The notes beneath the pieces are model-generated. The model saw nothing but the letters and a program-made list of their open reading frames with translations, was not told where the DNA came from and did not search any database. The position numbers and the translations under genes are program-made. This document shows, in pieces, positions 11,361 through 24,728 of a DNA stretch of 64,000 nt. This stretch comes from Ulota crispa (lineage: Eukaryota; Streptophyta; Bryopsida; Orthotrichales; Orthotrichaceae). Location: positions 11,528,868-11,592,867 of the forward strand of contig OY987246.1 of assembly GCA_963920765.1 (NCBI GenBank), read 5' to 3'. Within the stretch, counting starts at the first letter, position 1, and every line of letters starts with the position of its first letter.

Positions 11361-12924
11361 GTATAGTATTGAATTGGATTAGGCAACACCTCAAAAAAAT
11401 TAAAATGCTCAAATAATTTTAAAATAATGGCATCAATTTTCAAACTGATAAGGATTTTATGAAAGCCTAGGCTGCAACGCAATTTTCATTATTGCAATCT
11501 TGCATTTTTTGAAAAAACCACCCTTTCTTTCCTATAGGCTTGAAGCTAGCCTTTTTTTTTGAGGTAACTTGGCCTTAAATTGCCCGAAAAAAAACACTAG
11601 ATACCCCTGCTGCTTTTTCAAAAATTGCAAAAATACCCTTAGATCATAATCCTCAAATGTTTTTCTATTGTGTACTAGTGAATTCAAAGAGGTGAATTGT
11701 GACATGAGTCACCTGAAAAAGTTTAAGTTTGAAACCCCCTATTCACTATTTCCAATGACATTTCACCTTCTCATACCCTCCTATCCCCATAATTTGGTTA
11801 CAAAACCCCATGCACTCTCATCCCCATGATTCGGTTACATGATTTGGTTACGGAATTGTCATGTTGAGTTATGAAACTGTCGAGGATGACCAAACCCTAA
11901 ATTGTATTCAATTATATATATATAGATGTCATTTTTTTTCCTTGCACGCAAGTTGTTTCTTTATTGTTCTATTTGTACTCTTTTTTTTAATATTGATCAT
12001 GAAAGAAGTAGTGTGCATAATAAAACAAGCACTTGAAAATTATGGTCCAAGGGTATTTGTGCAATTTCTAAAAAAGCAAGGTATTTTGTACAAATATGGC
12101 TAACTTCATGGGTATCTATAAAAATTTCCTTAATAAAAATTCCTAGAGGGTCTTAAGAATGGAGCTCAAAAACCATCCCTCTCGACATTTTGGATTGTAA
12201 TTGCAATGTTATCCAAATCACTGACATGTGGCAAGCAACATGGGTAATAGCACTTTAACCCTTAAATGACCATAGGGCATAGTATATACGCTGCTGCATG
12301 ATTGGCATTTGTTTTCAATAAGAAGTTTTCATTTGAGATCTGAGGTAGCTCACTAAAACCGCTTTGATCTATTCTCCAACTTCTTTGTTGATCTCAAATG
12401 TAATAAAAATGTGAAACTATTCCAAATACAAGAAAAACACCTAATATTGTAATGATGAAAGCCGCACGCTCAGACGTTCAAGGGATAACCCCGCGCTTGA
12501 ACTTGATTGGGCATGGGCTAGTTAACATAACATTATTCATCCATGCGTTTAAGTACTTTTAGTGGTCACTTTCAACCTTTAAAAGTAAATCTTCTTAGCA
12601 TTTAGTCAAAACTTAGTTTCCTACATAAGTTATTTCGATTGCTACTCCCCGAACTAACAATGCCAACTTGTATTCATGAGGCGCACTAGTATAGTAGTTG
12701 ATGGTAATTTAGAATGATTTTTGTATTGTGAATTACAACATATAAGTATTATCTCAAGATAGTGTGATTCAAGTGGCCAATAGACCAATTAGAGAGTATG
12801 TGAAAATTGCATCATTACAAAAACTCCCTCACCAAGTTGCTACTTGAAAAGCGGTGAAAGGTTGTGACCAAAACCCTACTTTGAGAATAAGGACTAGAGG
12901 CATGTCACATTTTCATACTAATTA
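11361..12924. other. Intergenic, no gene seen
   Basis: AT-rich with short ORFs only. A lone TTAACCCTTAAATGACC at 12255 resembles a family 1 left end, but I found no matching right end. Confidence 0.35.
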
Positions 12925-13505
12925 CTCCCTCTATCCCATTATAAAGCTCCACAAAATTTCTCCATGAGGGATTAGCTGTATATTTAGTCATTATGCTAGT
13001 GACAAATGCATTCTAGAATCAATATATCACCTACCAAATATTTGCAAAATCTCAAGTTTTATGTTGCCGTTTAGACACCCAAATTCCATGCAAAAAGTAC
13101 CATATTTGTGCATAGTTTGTGAAGGTTGCCAGCTCTTCATTATTTTAAACTTTGTACAAATAACACATGTGTTCTGGAATCAATATACCATCTACCAAAA
13201 GTATGCAAAATCTCAAGCTTTGATGTTGCCATTTGGGCATCCAAATTCCATGCAAAAAGTACCATATTTGTACATGGTCCTAGCTCCTCATTATTAATGA
13301 TTTAAAGATTAGTAGCAACAATGGTACCTCATATGGGCAAGGCTAAGCTTGTTAGGAGAGGAATGCTCTTTAATTGCTTAACTTGCCCCAATGAGATCAT
13401 TGGACATGACAAACGCTTTCTCAACAACTGAAATTAGCAAAAGGAAGCATTTTAGTGGGACAAGAACTATGCCTAATTTGGAGTTTTATATTGGAACAAA
13501 GGGAG
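12925..13505. mobile_element. Stowaway-type (Tc1/mariner) element
   Basis: Starts CTCCCTCTATCCCATTATAA and ends with the inverted form TTGGAACAAAGGGAG, with TA on both sides (12923-12924 and 13506-13507). CTCCCTC termini and a TA target are the plant Stowaway signature. At 581 bp it is larger than a typical Stowaway, in part because of an internal tandem duplication with a period of about 161 bp between roughly 12991 and 13295. Confidence 0.75.
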
Positions 13506-16500
13506 TAGAAGGAATTCATCCAAATTAGTGTAAAGGGTTCTTAAACTATTTAGAATCTTCCACTAATTGAAATAAGGTGTTTAGTCCTAGAATCTAATTT
13601 ATGGTGTCCGTGAGTTCATTTGAAAAGAACCGCATGTTCAGTGGAATAAATTGTCAAATTTTCAATAGGATGTATTGTTAAGAGTTATGTTATGTTATAC
13701 TTTTTGATGAACAATGAAATAGATGAAAGTGTAGTTTCGTGGTGCCATTAGGGGTCCTCTTGTCGTTTCATAGTACATGTTTTTGATTGGTGTAGTTTAG
13801 AATAAAAATGAAACGTTACATAAAAGAATCAACAATCTATCAAAAAGAGAATTTATTAGTCTTTAGAAAGTCAGCTTGAATATTGAACTTGTAGTTGAGT
13901 TGATTTTTTCTACTTTGTGAGTCTTTCTAACTTGGTCATATCTGGAATTGGGTGAACTAAGGTGGCATGTTCTAAAACCGCCACTTTAAGGGGTGGCCTA
14001 CCTTCTAATGGGCTTCTTAAGACAAGAAGATTTGTTTGTGTAATTTTCAAACAAAGAGGAATAGATGCCAAATGTAACACAATTTTATTTTTATTTTATG
14101 AAGCATTATTGACTTGTTGATGAGTTTTCCAGTTCTTTTTTTAGTAGACATTTATTTGTGACTCAAGATTTTTCATAAACCATTTCCCTACAGTTTATAA
14201 AGAAATGAGGTAAAATAGAGGAATTTGATTGGCTCTTGTAACAAAACGCACCTTTTCTTCTATGACTTAAAGAGGTCCATTTAGAGGCCACTTCATATCT
14301 ATTATTGAGCTACCTGTGGGGCTCTTCATATGAGAATGTTGCTTTTAGAGCACACTATCTTAAACGAATGATTGAAGGTGAAGTAGGTTGCAGACACTTG
14401 AATAGACACACCTAGCAAATGATGGGAAAGGAATTACACATTTAGCAATCAAGGTGAAGACTTTAGAGCTAGCATTTTGTATAGACAAACAACTCAAAAG
14501 TATAATGAATCATTGTTGCATATGAATGAAAGACTTTAATTCTTGTATATGACTAATTTCTTTAAGTGTGTGGCAACGAGCCATGAATACGACTAACTAG
14601 AGAGAAGGTCATATTAATCTATGTGGAAGACTTCAAACATTAAACTCTATTTTTTTTGTATGCAATTGAAAATCATTTTATTTCTTACTTAAGATTATAC
14701 GTGAAATAGTCTCAAATTATGCATGAGAATGCTTTCAGGAATCCAAAAATTGCAAGAAAAAAAATTGCTATTGGACATCAGAGAAGTATAAGGCAAGTAT
14801 AAATTAGATTCCAAGGATATTCTTGTTTCTTATGTGGCAATGGAGGTGCACAATTTCTACAAAGGTTTTTTTTATAGCTTTTTGCAATTAGAATCAAAGT
14901 TGCCTTATTCAATTTTAGCCAATGCAATTGCCTCCCTCAAAAATTTCTCCTTATTTAGGAGGGCACACAGGCCGAGACACAAGCTTCTTCGTGTTCATCT
15001 ACACTACCAAATAAAACCTTACTTCCTACTTGTCAAATGACCCACTAATGTACACCAACATGGAAAAGGTCTCCGTGGTGTTGAAAGATGTCTTGGACTA
15101 TTGTGCACTATTGGAACAAAAGGAACTGAAGAGGTTAGTAGAGCCATTTGAAATTCCATAAATTTAGCATGCAAGAAGTTTTTATTTTTGAATTACATCA
15201 TAGCAACATATTTGAAAAATCATTTAACATTTTATCTATGAGCCTTCCGTTTTGCGCAGCAACATGCAGAATTGTGTATGGTATGGGCTTGAACACACTA
15301 AAACAAATGGGAGTGATGACATTTATCTATAGGCATTGCAAGATCATTAGTATATTCCTATATTACCCTTTTCATCTTAACAAAGTATCAATATAGATTT
15401 TGAAGAGGTTGTTTCAATTGTGATTCCATTTATTGGGATGTTTTATTTATAATTGCAGCAAGTAACTATTTTGGTGCTCTTTAGTTGGTATGTTTTATTG
15501 CATATGACTACTAGAGTCCCTCACAAGGACTACCATGATTGAGAAGAGTGTATTGGAAGTTTGTGTTGCAACTGCAATTAAATTGCACAACAACAACTAA
15601 ACAACAACTAAGCAATGGCCAAGTGACTTCAAAGCAATTGCTTAGCAACTATGTTGGATAATATAAAACATATCTTTAAAAAAATCACAATTGCTACACC
15701 AACTAATAAAAATTGAGAAGAACTAGCCACAAGTATGCAAACACAATGTAGACAAATCACAGGTGGTAATCATTCTCTAATTGCTAATTGGATTGCCAAG
15801 CCAACCATCCCATTGTTACATGAATAAAAATAGCAAGAAGCTTCCATGGCTAGATCAACATAATAAGCAAAGTTTGACATGTCATTTGCCACTAGTGCAT
15901 GCAATGCTAATGGAAATCAACCTCAATTGATGATAAACTAAATGTGCAATAGAACTAAAGGACTTGGATTTCTTGAGAATTGTTCACAGCAACTCAAGAA
16001 CAATGAAATAACCAATTATTGAAATAGTTGTTTTTGTCCATTGCAACTAAAAAATGAATCATATTTAAAGTTGCAAATTTCAAAATTTCTACTTGTGTCA
16101 GTAGCTCCATTCTTTCCCTTGATCTAAGTATCTTCTAAGGCATATGTTTCTTTTGAAGAACCACTATTTTTTTTCATAGTTCAAACACAAAAACAATCAT
16201 ATCCATTGGTCCAATTTCATGATTTATTTAACAAGTTGATAATGCTCTACTCACTCATGCTAATAAGACAAATATTGTACGAAGTAATTTTGCTATACAT
16301 GGATTCTTGCAAGCTAGGATCCAATTTCTTTTGCTTTCTAATTGCATATGATATGTTATATTTTTTGAAAGATTCCTCTCCCAATGCCTACTAACATTCA
16401 GTATTCAAGGACATTGTCAAATGATTGCTAATTTTGAAAAGCCTTAATTTTGACTAGTAATTAGAATAATTGTTTAATCCAAAGCCACAAGGAATGTGCT

Positions 16501-18204
16501 TGCCACTTGTTTATTGTAGCTAGAGAGTTAGAAAGTTATAACAAACCTAATTCCTCATTTTCTACATTAAGAAACCTTCTACTCCTCATTTATTTTTTAC
16601 TTAAACTTGCAATATGCGAGATGTGAAAATTTGGGGTGCTCATTGTTTAGAAAAGTACCATTGACACTACCTTGGAACGCTTATGGAACTTAACCATGTA
16701 AGGTACCTCTAACAACCAGGAAAGGTTAAGCCCACCTGCTTGCCAACAAATCAAACAAGGCCCTCCTTTTAGTATCATTTGCATCGCAAAAGCTTGACCT
16801 TTTCTAATATTAAAATGTTTTTGAAGTTCTTGAGTTGTAACCTGAAACATCAAGAACCAAAGCCAAACTTTTAGGGTTCACATCTAGAGATAAAAGGGTT
16901 GGTTTTTAGTGTCATGGCAGACTGAATTGGATTAAACAGGTTTGAATGAATACAGAAATAGTTCGTATTTTACTACTGCATTAAATTCTGGTATCTTCTC
17001 TTTTGTGAAGAATAATGAAATTCGGCATAATCTGCAAAAATACTCTCAAAATAGGCTCAAACTAAATCATTGTCTTGAATGTTTCAATATAGTTGAAGAG
17101 TTACATCTCATCACCCTAATATACTACATCAACATATTAACAAAACATGGGTCCTATATAATTCTACAAGGAACATATTGCAAAATTTGCATATAAAACC
17201 CAACATTGTGAGAGGGGAGGTGTGGGGCGCATCCCCGGCTGGAATTAAATTGACCAATGCACAATTTCCACAACAGACAAAGAAAAATGGGGTGGAAAAA
17301 AGACCCAGTATATCTATCAAGTTATAAGCCCATTCATAAGATTAAAATACTAAGTGTCAAAAGGCCTCCCTCAGGAACATTGCAACAAAAACCTGGTAAC
17401 AACTCAAAAAAATTGAATTATGATGAGTTCAGAATCTAGTTACAGTTCAGAAGGCAGTGAACGATCCCGTTGCAACCATGGCAGCCAGTCAGTCAGTCCA
17501 TTCCCTAAGCTCAAGCAGTGTTCACAAATGCGGCTAAAATTCGCAAACCTTCTACAAAAAAGACCAACACATCTAAAAAGATAAGAGAATATCATTGTTA
17601 AAAGTGGACTTTTAGAATATTTACCAAGTATTTGCAGCCAGTTGAGTTAATTGTCAAAATCACATTTAGGACCACTAGGCTCAACTGCTCAACTGAACGA
17701 AGTAATGACAGTGAAGGCTCCAAGTACTCATAGCAAGGCATCCAGCTCTCTTCCCAACAGTAGTGAATCACACTCAGCACCACGTCCAACAATTGAAAAA
17801 AAACAGAACTCTCTTGAATAAATTTTAACCCAAATTACTTACAACTGCTCCTTCGAAGTAGTTGTCACAGTTGCAACTTTATTTCCAATCCATTCCTTAT
17901 GTGTACCTGCTCTCTGCTTGCTTAATAGTCACAACTGTGAGACCTAACATACAGCAATCTAGATCATGGCGAGGAGATCAGAACTCTCCTGAACCTGTAA
18001 CTGCTCAAGCTATCAGCTTGGCAGGTATGCAAAACCCCTAGAACCTTCGAGGGGTTAATAAATTGAATGGGAGGACAAAATGACAGGGAAATATAAGGGA
18101 ATGCAACGCAACTGACTATGATACAAACCTCGCAAGCTCTTCTGCACTGACCTGTTTCGGCCATAATTATAGCACCTGAGTGCTTGATAACACGTCGTAC
18201 CAAA
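13506..18204. other. Intergenic, no gene supported
   Basis: 4.7 kb of AT-rich sequence between the Stowaway element and the 3' end of the EDEM-like gene. Several short ORFs (for example 14834-15040, 15148-15396 and 16647-16853 on the minus strand) have no recognisable domain or repeat structure. Confidence 0.35.
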
Positions 18205-21200
18205 TCATCTGCTTTTTGTTTGCGCGTCTTCTTCCACCGAGATAATATCCAACGGAGGTTGCCTCTCTTCTGTTTGGACGGTTATTTCACCTGTTTGATC
18301 GTCACTGATGACTTGGATTGATGCGAGACCATTGCTACTAGCTCTCGAACCAGTCAAAATCTGTGTCAAAATCTCCCTGGCATGCTTCTCGAAGACGCTT
18401 GGTTGCATAGAGCCTGTTTTTATCCTGCCTAAAATAAAGGAGCTCCCTTCGGAAGGCTTGTCATCCTCCACAGCTGCAGGTCTGCTTGCAAGCTCATGCT
18501 TGGCTTGGGGAGTTGCTCGGGACTGTAACGCCATATCAAACCCAAGTTGCCTCCAAAGGTTCAGTTTGGGGCACATTCCCTGCAAATTAGAGTAAAGAAC
18601 AAATTAAAAAAGGCAATTTCATGCTACAGAAGCTCACATGGCCAAAACTAATTGCTTTCATATCGATAAATAATACAGGGTTAGCAAGTTGCACCAACAA
18701 ACAGAAGAAATTATACCCTACAAGCTGACAACAGAAACATGTTCAGAAAGCTAACTATAATCAACTATGAGCGTCCAAAGTGGACTTTCCATTTTTAGTT
18801 AGAGTCTTACATGAGTTAATGAGGATTGGCAAAACCAATGCATATTTCCGAAAAGCAGATTCACTCTTACAATCTAGGGATATTTTTATCTCTTACTCTT
18901 GCATGAAACAAACAGAAGCTATCAAGATGAAAATGATCAAGACGTACCTTAAGAGAGCTCTCCGCAGGACCAGTCCAGTCGCTGTCTGTGATTCTATCAT
19001 TTTCTCTATCATTTTCTGTAATGGAGCATGTCTGACTATCCGAGTCACTGTCATTGCAATCACCAGGACTTTGCTCTGCAGCTTTTCTGCTCTCCTCAAG
19101 CTCTTTCATCAGTTTACTCTTGGCATCTCCAAGTCTTCCAGCAATACGTTCTCTGCAGAAGCTGCCTGCATAATTGCAAAGTTCAGCTGGCAGTGATATC
19201 TCTGGAGACATCGGCAAAAGGTGACCTTCTGTATTGAAAATGTACCTGAAAAAAATCAGCAGAGATATATAAGCATACACAAAGTCCTCCTCAGTCTGAT
19301 TGTCCCACATTGTTTAACCAACTGTTGCAGATACATTTGGGAAATAGCACCATCCTTATAAAATCTCGCACCATTAAACGCATGAAACAAACACAGCATG
19401 CACCAGGTGACTTTCTCCGTTCTAATGCTGTGTGCTGTGCTCTAGTATCCTGACACAAAAAAACCCCATGTATAAATAGTGAAGCTCCAATCCAACATAA
19501 CACAAGGAAATAGGTTCAAAAAACTTACGGGTGAGGGCCTTTCTCTACTAGGTTGTCACCACCAGCGGCCAAATCAAAAAGCAGCCAGAGGTATTTTACC
19601 TGTGAACCGCCACAGTTTTAGTTGCAACCGTGAGTTTAAGAGTGCAATCACGAATCCCAATACTGAGCACTTTCATCGTGAAAAGAAAGAAGAACGAAAG
19701 AAGGGGCTGCAAAAGGAAGAACCACCTACAGTTTCCGATAAGAAAAAACTCTCCATGTGATCATCTTGTGCATGTGATTCCACGTCTGATATGTGGCAGT
19801 AGCCACACCGACATTTTGCTGACTTTTGCAAACTTGCCACTATGTCCCGTCCAACATCCAAGTACCTACAGCCAAAACTCATAGATATGAATCGACTACA
19901 TCAGAAATACCGACAATTCAGAACCTCAAGTATAGTCGATCACGACGTGGTAAGAGAGCATGCAGAACTAGAACAAGCTGCAGAGACACACCAATCCTTC
20001 AAAAGCAGCAGCAGATATCATTTCAACGATCCTCTTACATAGGATTTCGAGTGGCTTTATAAAGCATGTACGTGCTCTCTACAAGTTCTGGGCGCAATGG
20101 GTAACTCCTCTGACCTGGCTGCACAATACACAACTGTTTCATAAAGGCGTGCTCTGAACAAGGCCTATATATGCTCATGAAGTAGAACGGATTGTACATA
20201 AAGCCTCCATATCACCACTTTCCAAAATGTTCTCAGATTAGTCACCTGAGAAGAACACATAGAAGTAGAATCCTACAAGAAGGTCAAATTAGCAAGTCAT
20301 CACGAAAAACACGGAATTCCTTTACAAGTTCTTTCCTCTTACTTGCACACTAGATGTGGCCAAATTAAACCCTTCTGGTGTGAATCCAAAACGCTTCCAT
20401 ACAGCGTAGAACGCCTTGTGAGTACGAATTGCTGGCTCAACATCACCAGCCAAGACCTGGTGAAACGAGACAATGAGATTTATAGAAACATGTAATGACT
20501 TGTACTCTCAAAGCCAAAAACCACAGCTGGACTAACTGCTTACACTTCAAAGGAGATATCAGCAGAATTCAAAACAATTATAGGCAGCACGTACCTGTAA
20601 ACCCGGCCAGAAGGCTTGAAGACTATTAAACAAAGGCCATACAACAACTCCTGAATTCATGTTAACCTCCAAATACCTAGCACAGAATGAATCAAAATCA
20701 GAAACTAGAAAAACGTATTGAACGATGGCGTAATCGATATGCCATTTATGAAGACCATGCCGTAAAGCCAATCTTGAAATGACAGGCATGTTTCTACATG
20801 AAAATTGAAAGTAGTAGTGTTTACTTACCAGGGATCATTATGAAGATGACGCATTACAGACTTATAAGCTTCTTTGAATATAAACAAGTACTCTTCATCT
20901 CCCAGAAGCAAGTATGCCTTCAAACAAATACACTTAATCAGTGGAAATTCCATTCCCAGGAGACACCCTCATAGATAGATAGACAAGTTTTTTTATCCAG
21001 TTCACGTGTCCTTCACAGCAAGCCGTCACTATGATCAAATTATAAAAAAATAAAAACAATTTCAAGACAGACGAGAACATACAAAAAACTAACCTTCAAA
21101 AGGTACTCATAGAACGAATCAATGCTGGTGCCAATGCCTGCATCCTATAGCACACTTTGCACATTAGCAAGATTGCAATCTAGCAATGCAGTATGATTGT

Positions 21201-24143
21201 TACTTTATATCCCAGCATTACTCCTGATAAGAAAAAGCAGAAAGCATTAAGTGCAAATAAATATATAGCAAAACTGAAATAGTTTCCATGTTCCTTATAT
21301 TTTTTAAATTTATACATAACCCAAGTGTTTAAGCCTTTTTAAATCCTCAACTCCTATTAAGAATAGAAATGCACCTTGTGTGTCCACTCGCTTGTGAAAA
21401 CATTGATGTGACCACCAACAAGTCCCAACCGCGACCGTTGTGCCCATAATCCTTGAACTGCTCGTTTTGAAACCATTTCAAATTCTGACCCAGCCAAATC
21501 TTGTAAGTAAAGCTTTGGCATTCAAACATACACTACATGCTTTTACGAAAAAGTTGAACAATCAAATTTTAAAATTGGGAAAAGACGTTGCAAAGATTTA
21601 ACATGCGACAAAACCTAGTTCAATGAGAAACTCAAACTATACAGAATAAGCCGTTACCAGGGTCTCCTGTAAGGCGACTAAGAACACCGAATTCCAGAGT
21701 TAAAGTTCCGCCACCGGCTGTTGAGGATACCTGCACACCTTCAAAGGAAGTATGTCAGTTGAGAACGACTGTGAGACTATTCTATGGCTTTCAACACTTC
21801 TACACGCGCATCTTCGTTGGTAAGCACTTAAGAAAGACCACAATAAGAACAAAGAGAACGTGCAAGGTCGAGGATGTGTCCTTCCACTTTTGAAGCACTA
21901 CCAAATATGCAACGATTGATACCAAAACAACCAAAAGCACAAGGCGGTAAGTTAATATGTTCTTAATCTGCTATTAAAAACAAGGGATTAAGAGGCACAC
22001 CCTAGACTACGGAGTGTAGCTCTAGGAGAGGCTCGCCTTGCCTGACTCTCATCAGAGCTGACACCGAGCGCCAGGTTGACTGATCCAAACGGAATACCTG
22101 ATCCAACCCCATGAAGGCCAACGTAATTGAGATAATCAATAACAGTAACAAAAATTTCGTACTAAAAATTCATCTTTAATCAAGTGTTTCAGTGCTATAT
22201 TAAATCTGCATACTCATGAAATCATTACCTGTAGGTGTGACAAATGCAGGTAGCATTCGTCGCCCTAGATCCTCCGCCAAATGCAATAATTCATTGTCGT
22301 AACGATCTACTTGCATGCCCTGAAATCCCAGCAAACGTCAAATTCGAGGCAAATATGATGAGTTCTGGTTTAATTTTTCTCTGCCCTCCAGGCATGCTTG
22401 GGTTTTAAGACAGAAGTTTCAAAAGCGGGAGAGAGTAAAGAAAAAACTTCCATACCGTTGAGGCATCTGAGGCAATCAAGTGAGCAGACAGAAGACCACC
22501 AAGCACACGGATTGTTGTCTCAAAAACAGATACTGTTTTGTTCTGCAAATATGACCACCACCAACTGTTAAAGAAATAAAGAACACAAGACGGAGGTTAA
22601 ACTCTAATAACGAAGCTCCAACAGAAAACAGAGGTCGCAGTTCCAAATACCTTGTTGAAATGTAAATTTTCTCCAAGCCAACTGACTCCCTTGCTAAATC
22701 GCGTACGATCACCCAATAGAGCGAGCATATCCAAAGAATCAACCTGAGAGTCCAAATCAACACAGAATCGTATCACGTTAGACGCAACCTAGGACTGTTT
22801 CTCCAACTGTGTAGAACTTTAAAGGAACGTAATCTATATCTGGGAGATAATATATTTAAAATGCCGAATAAGCTTAGTGCCATCATGAAGAAATGAAACT
22901 TTCAGCTTAAGTAACTAGCCAATAAGTAAGCTTACAAGAGTTAGAGAGTAGCCGCCGAGAGAGTCTTCACCAGTGCAGCTCATGGGTCTTAGTTCATCCA
23001 AAGGAAATGCATACTCCATGTAGTTATCAAATCCATGGTAAAACATGTCCTTGACCTGCATAACAGCATCCTTTCACCAATAAATGCAGGAAACACAAAT
23101 TTGATATTAAAAACTACTCTTTGACCATGGCAATGCTAATCACACAAACACGTACGAACTCCATACAGCTTTCCCGCAGAAAATCTGCAGAATCTCAGCG
23201 GTAATATCCTGATAAGCCACTTTCCAGACTTTGAACCTTATACCCTTTCAAGCACCAGGTTTTCCCGAATGATAATAAGAATTCACTTATCAAGCACAAA
23301 AGCTTGAATCAAGCAGGAATGTAATTGAACGAGAGCTCATTTACAGAAATAAAAAACGTGCTTCCAAAAAATCCTGTCAAACCAGAGCAATACAGGAACG
23401 CTCTGGACAAACAAGAAATTATAGAGATCTGTGTAAGACTTCACATTCAGCAGTTTTGCAAGCTTTTATAAAAGAAGCTCGAGATTCATATCTAAAGCTA
23501 ATCAGTTCCTACATTGCTCGCTCCAAATTACTAAATCCAAATAAAGTATTTTGAAGAAAAAACAGAGTCACAAAAATCAAGAAAAATTATATACTAAGTT
23601 GTAATTTCGAAGAGACTTTTGAAACGAGTCAGCGAGAAACATATTTAACTCTCCCGTTTTTTTCTTTTTCGAAGGCTGTAAAGGCGACTTCTATTAATTC
23701 ACGAAACGATCGTAATCTCAGATCGTTAGCGTACCAGGATTCTGAAGAAATCGTGAACTCAGCGTGCAGCTCGTTAGGTCAAATAGACAAAGAATCCTAA
23801 ACCCCGAGGCATTAAATCAATCCAGAGGAGGATACGAAATCTGTGCAAAGGAACTCTTTGACTGGTGCATATTTGCATTCACAAAATGTTATTCACTAAA
23901 AAATGTCGCAAAAAGCGGGAAATTCGAAGGGAGACAGGAACCAAACCCTGGCTGAGCACCACGCACCTCATCACGGAGATCGGCGGCCTCGCGAGCAGAC
24001 ACGGACGCAGCTACGGTGGCGGGCGAAGAGATGAACATTGATGAAGGCACGCCCGCGGAGCAGACGAGCCACAAGGTCAGCAGCAGAAGCAGCCATGCCG
24101 CCAGCGACAGACCGCGACGACGATTCTCCACGAACACTACCAT
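18205..24143 (-). CDS. EDEM-like GH47 alpha-mannosidase (ERAD)
   Basis: Member of glycosyl hydrolase family 47, EDEM branch (plant MNS4/MNS5 type), which trims mannose from misfolded glycoproteins in the ER so they enter ER-associated degradation. Minus-strand exons: 24143-23967, 23055-22936, 22743-22651, 22542-22456, 22319-22229, 22097-22042, 21730-21658, 21484-21375, 21144-21094, 20917-20829, 20676-20595, 20456-20343, 20118-20039, 19865-19730, 19599-19529, 19245-18948, 18579-18205. All phases join: 2103 bp, 700 residues, stop TGA. Residues 1-31 are a basic start plus leucine-rich signal segment. The GH47 domain spans about 60-490 with E138 (FETTIR), D278 (SIDSFYEY), E392 (RPEL) and the calcium-site T482 (NTEGH). 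The last ~210 residues are polar, as in MNS4. Intron 6 uses a GC donor. The reading frame stays open upstream: ATGs at 24290 and 24377 would add an N-terminal tail with a 14-serine run. I prefer 24143 because the signal sequence follows at once. Confidence 0.95.
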
Positions 24144-24377
24144 CAGTCTCACCCACGGCGATGACGACGATGACGACGATGAAGACGACGACGAAGACGA
24201 CGCTGCTTCACCATCCGTAGCGGAAGCTAAAAACCAACACCGCTCACGCCATCTCTTGAGACTACTCTTCCTCTCCGGAAGCTGAGACATGTCCCGCGCA
24301 TCCTGTCCCGCATCAAATCTCACTGGAAATGTCGAAATCTCGCTTGAAAAGTTCAAATCTCGACAAGGCTTGATCAA
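24144..24377 (-). other. Possible N-terminal extension or 5' UTR of the EDEM-like gene
   Basis: In frame with exon 1 and free of stops, with ATGs at 24290 (G at -3) and 24377. It includes 14 serines (about 24156-24197) encoded by a mixture of TCG, TCT and TCA codons, which is a trinucleotide repeat at DNA level. Translation would place a tail before the signal segment. Confidence 0.4.
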
Positions 24378-24698
24378 AATGGCGAGGATTTGCGATGATT
24401 CGGCACTTCAAATTGTGAGAAATCCGGTCCGGTTAAAACAGAAGAATGCTCATTGTCTGGAACGGGAGAGGCTTCCTTGAACAGCTCCAAGCTGTAGAAG
24501 TCTCAAACGAGGAAGGGCTTTGGGCAGGTTTCCGTCGACGAGAGGTAGTTTTTCGTTGGCCGCACTTGACGAGAGGTGTGCTCTGTTGACTGGCGGGGCA
24601 GCGGCCGCCGTTTCCGTTGGACGTCGTCGAACATGCATGGCAGCCCATTTTTTTTTGGCGATTTGGAGCCAAAAGGCACCAGGCTTTTAGCTCTGGCA

Positions 24699-24728
24699 AT
24701 TGGGCCCTTGAAAATTGGGCCCTTGAAA
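24699..24728 (-). promoter_or_regulatory. Duplicated TGGGCC (site II-like) motif upstream of EDEM-like gene
   Basis: Two tandem 15-bp units, each ATTGGGCCCTTGAAA, 320-590 bp upstream of the candidate starts. TGGGCY 'site II' motifs are common in plant housekeeping promoters. The role here is inferred. Confidence 0.35.

Noticed and set aside
12255..12530. TTAACCCTTAAATGACC as another family 1 element
   Set aside because: Only a left-like end is present; no right terminus or shared body seen.
16647..16853. Minus-strand ORF beginning after a pyrimidine-rich AG, exon-like in feel
   Set aside because: No recognisable domain, no matching neighbouring exons on that strand, and no family I can name.
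17129..17320. TGTTGGGTTTTATATGC on the minus strand, resembling a Copia LTR start
   Set aside because: No second LTR, no polypurine tract in the right orientation and no primer site were found.
24016..24285. Asp-rich ORF on the plus strand
   Set aside because: It is the antisense of the serine run in the EDEM-like gene.
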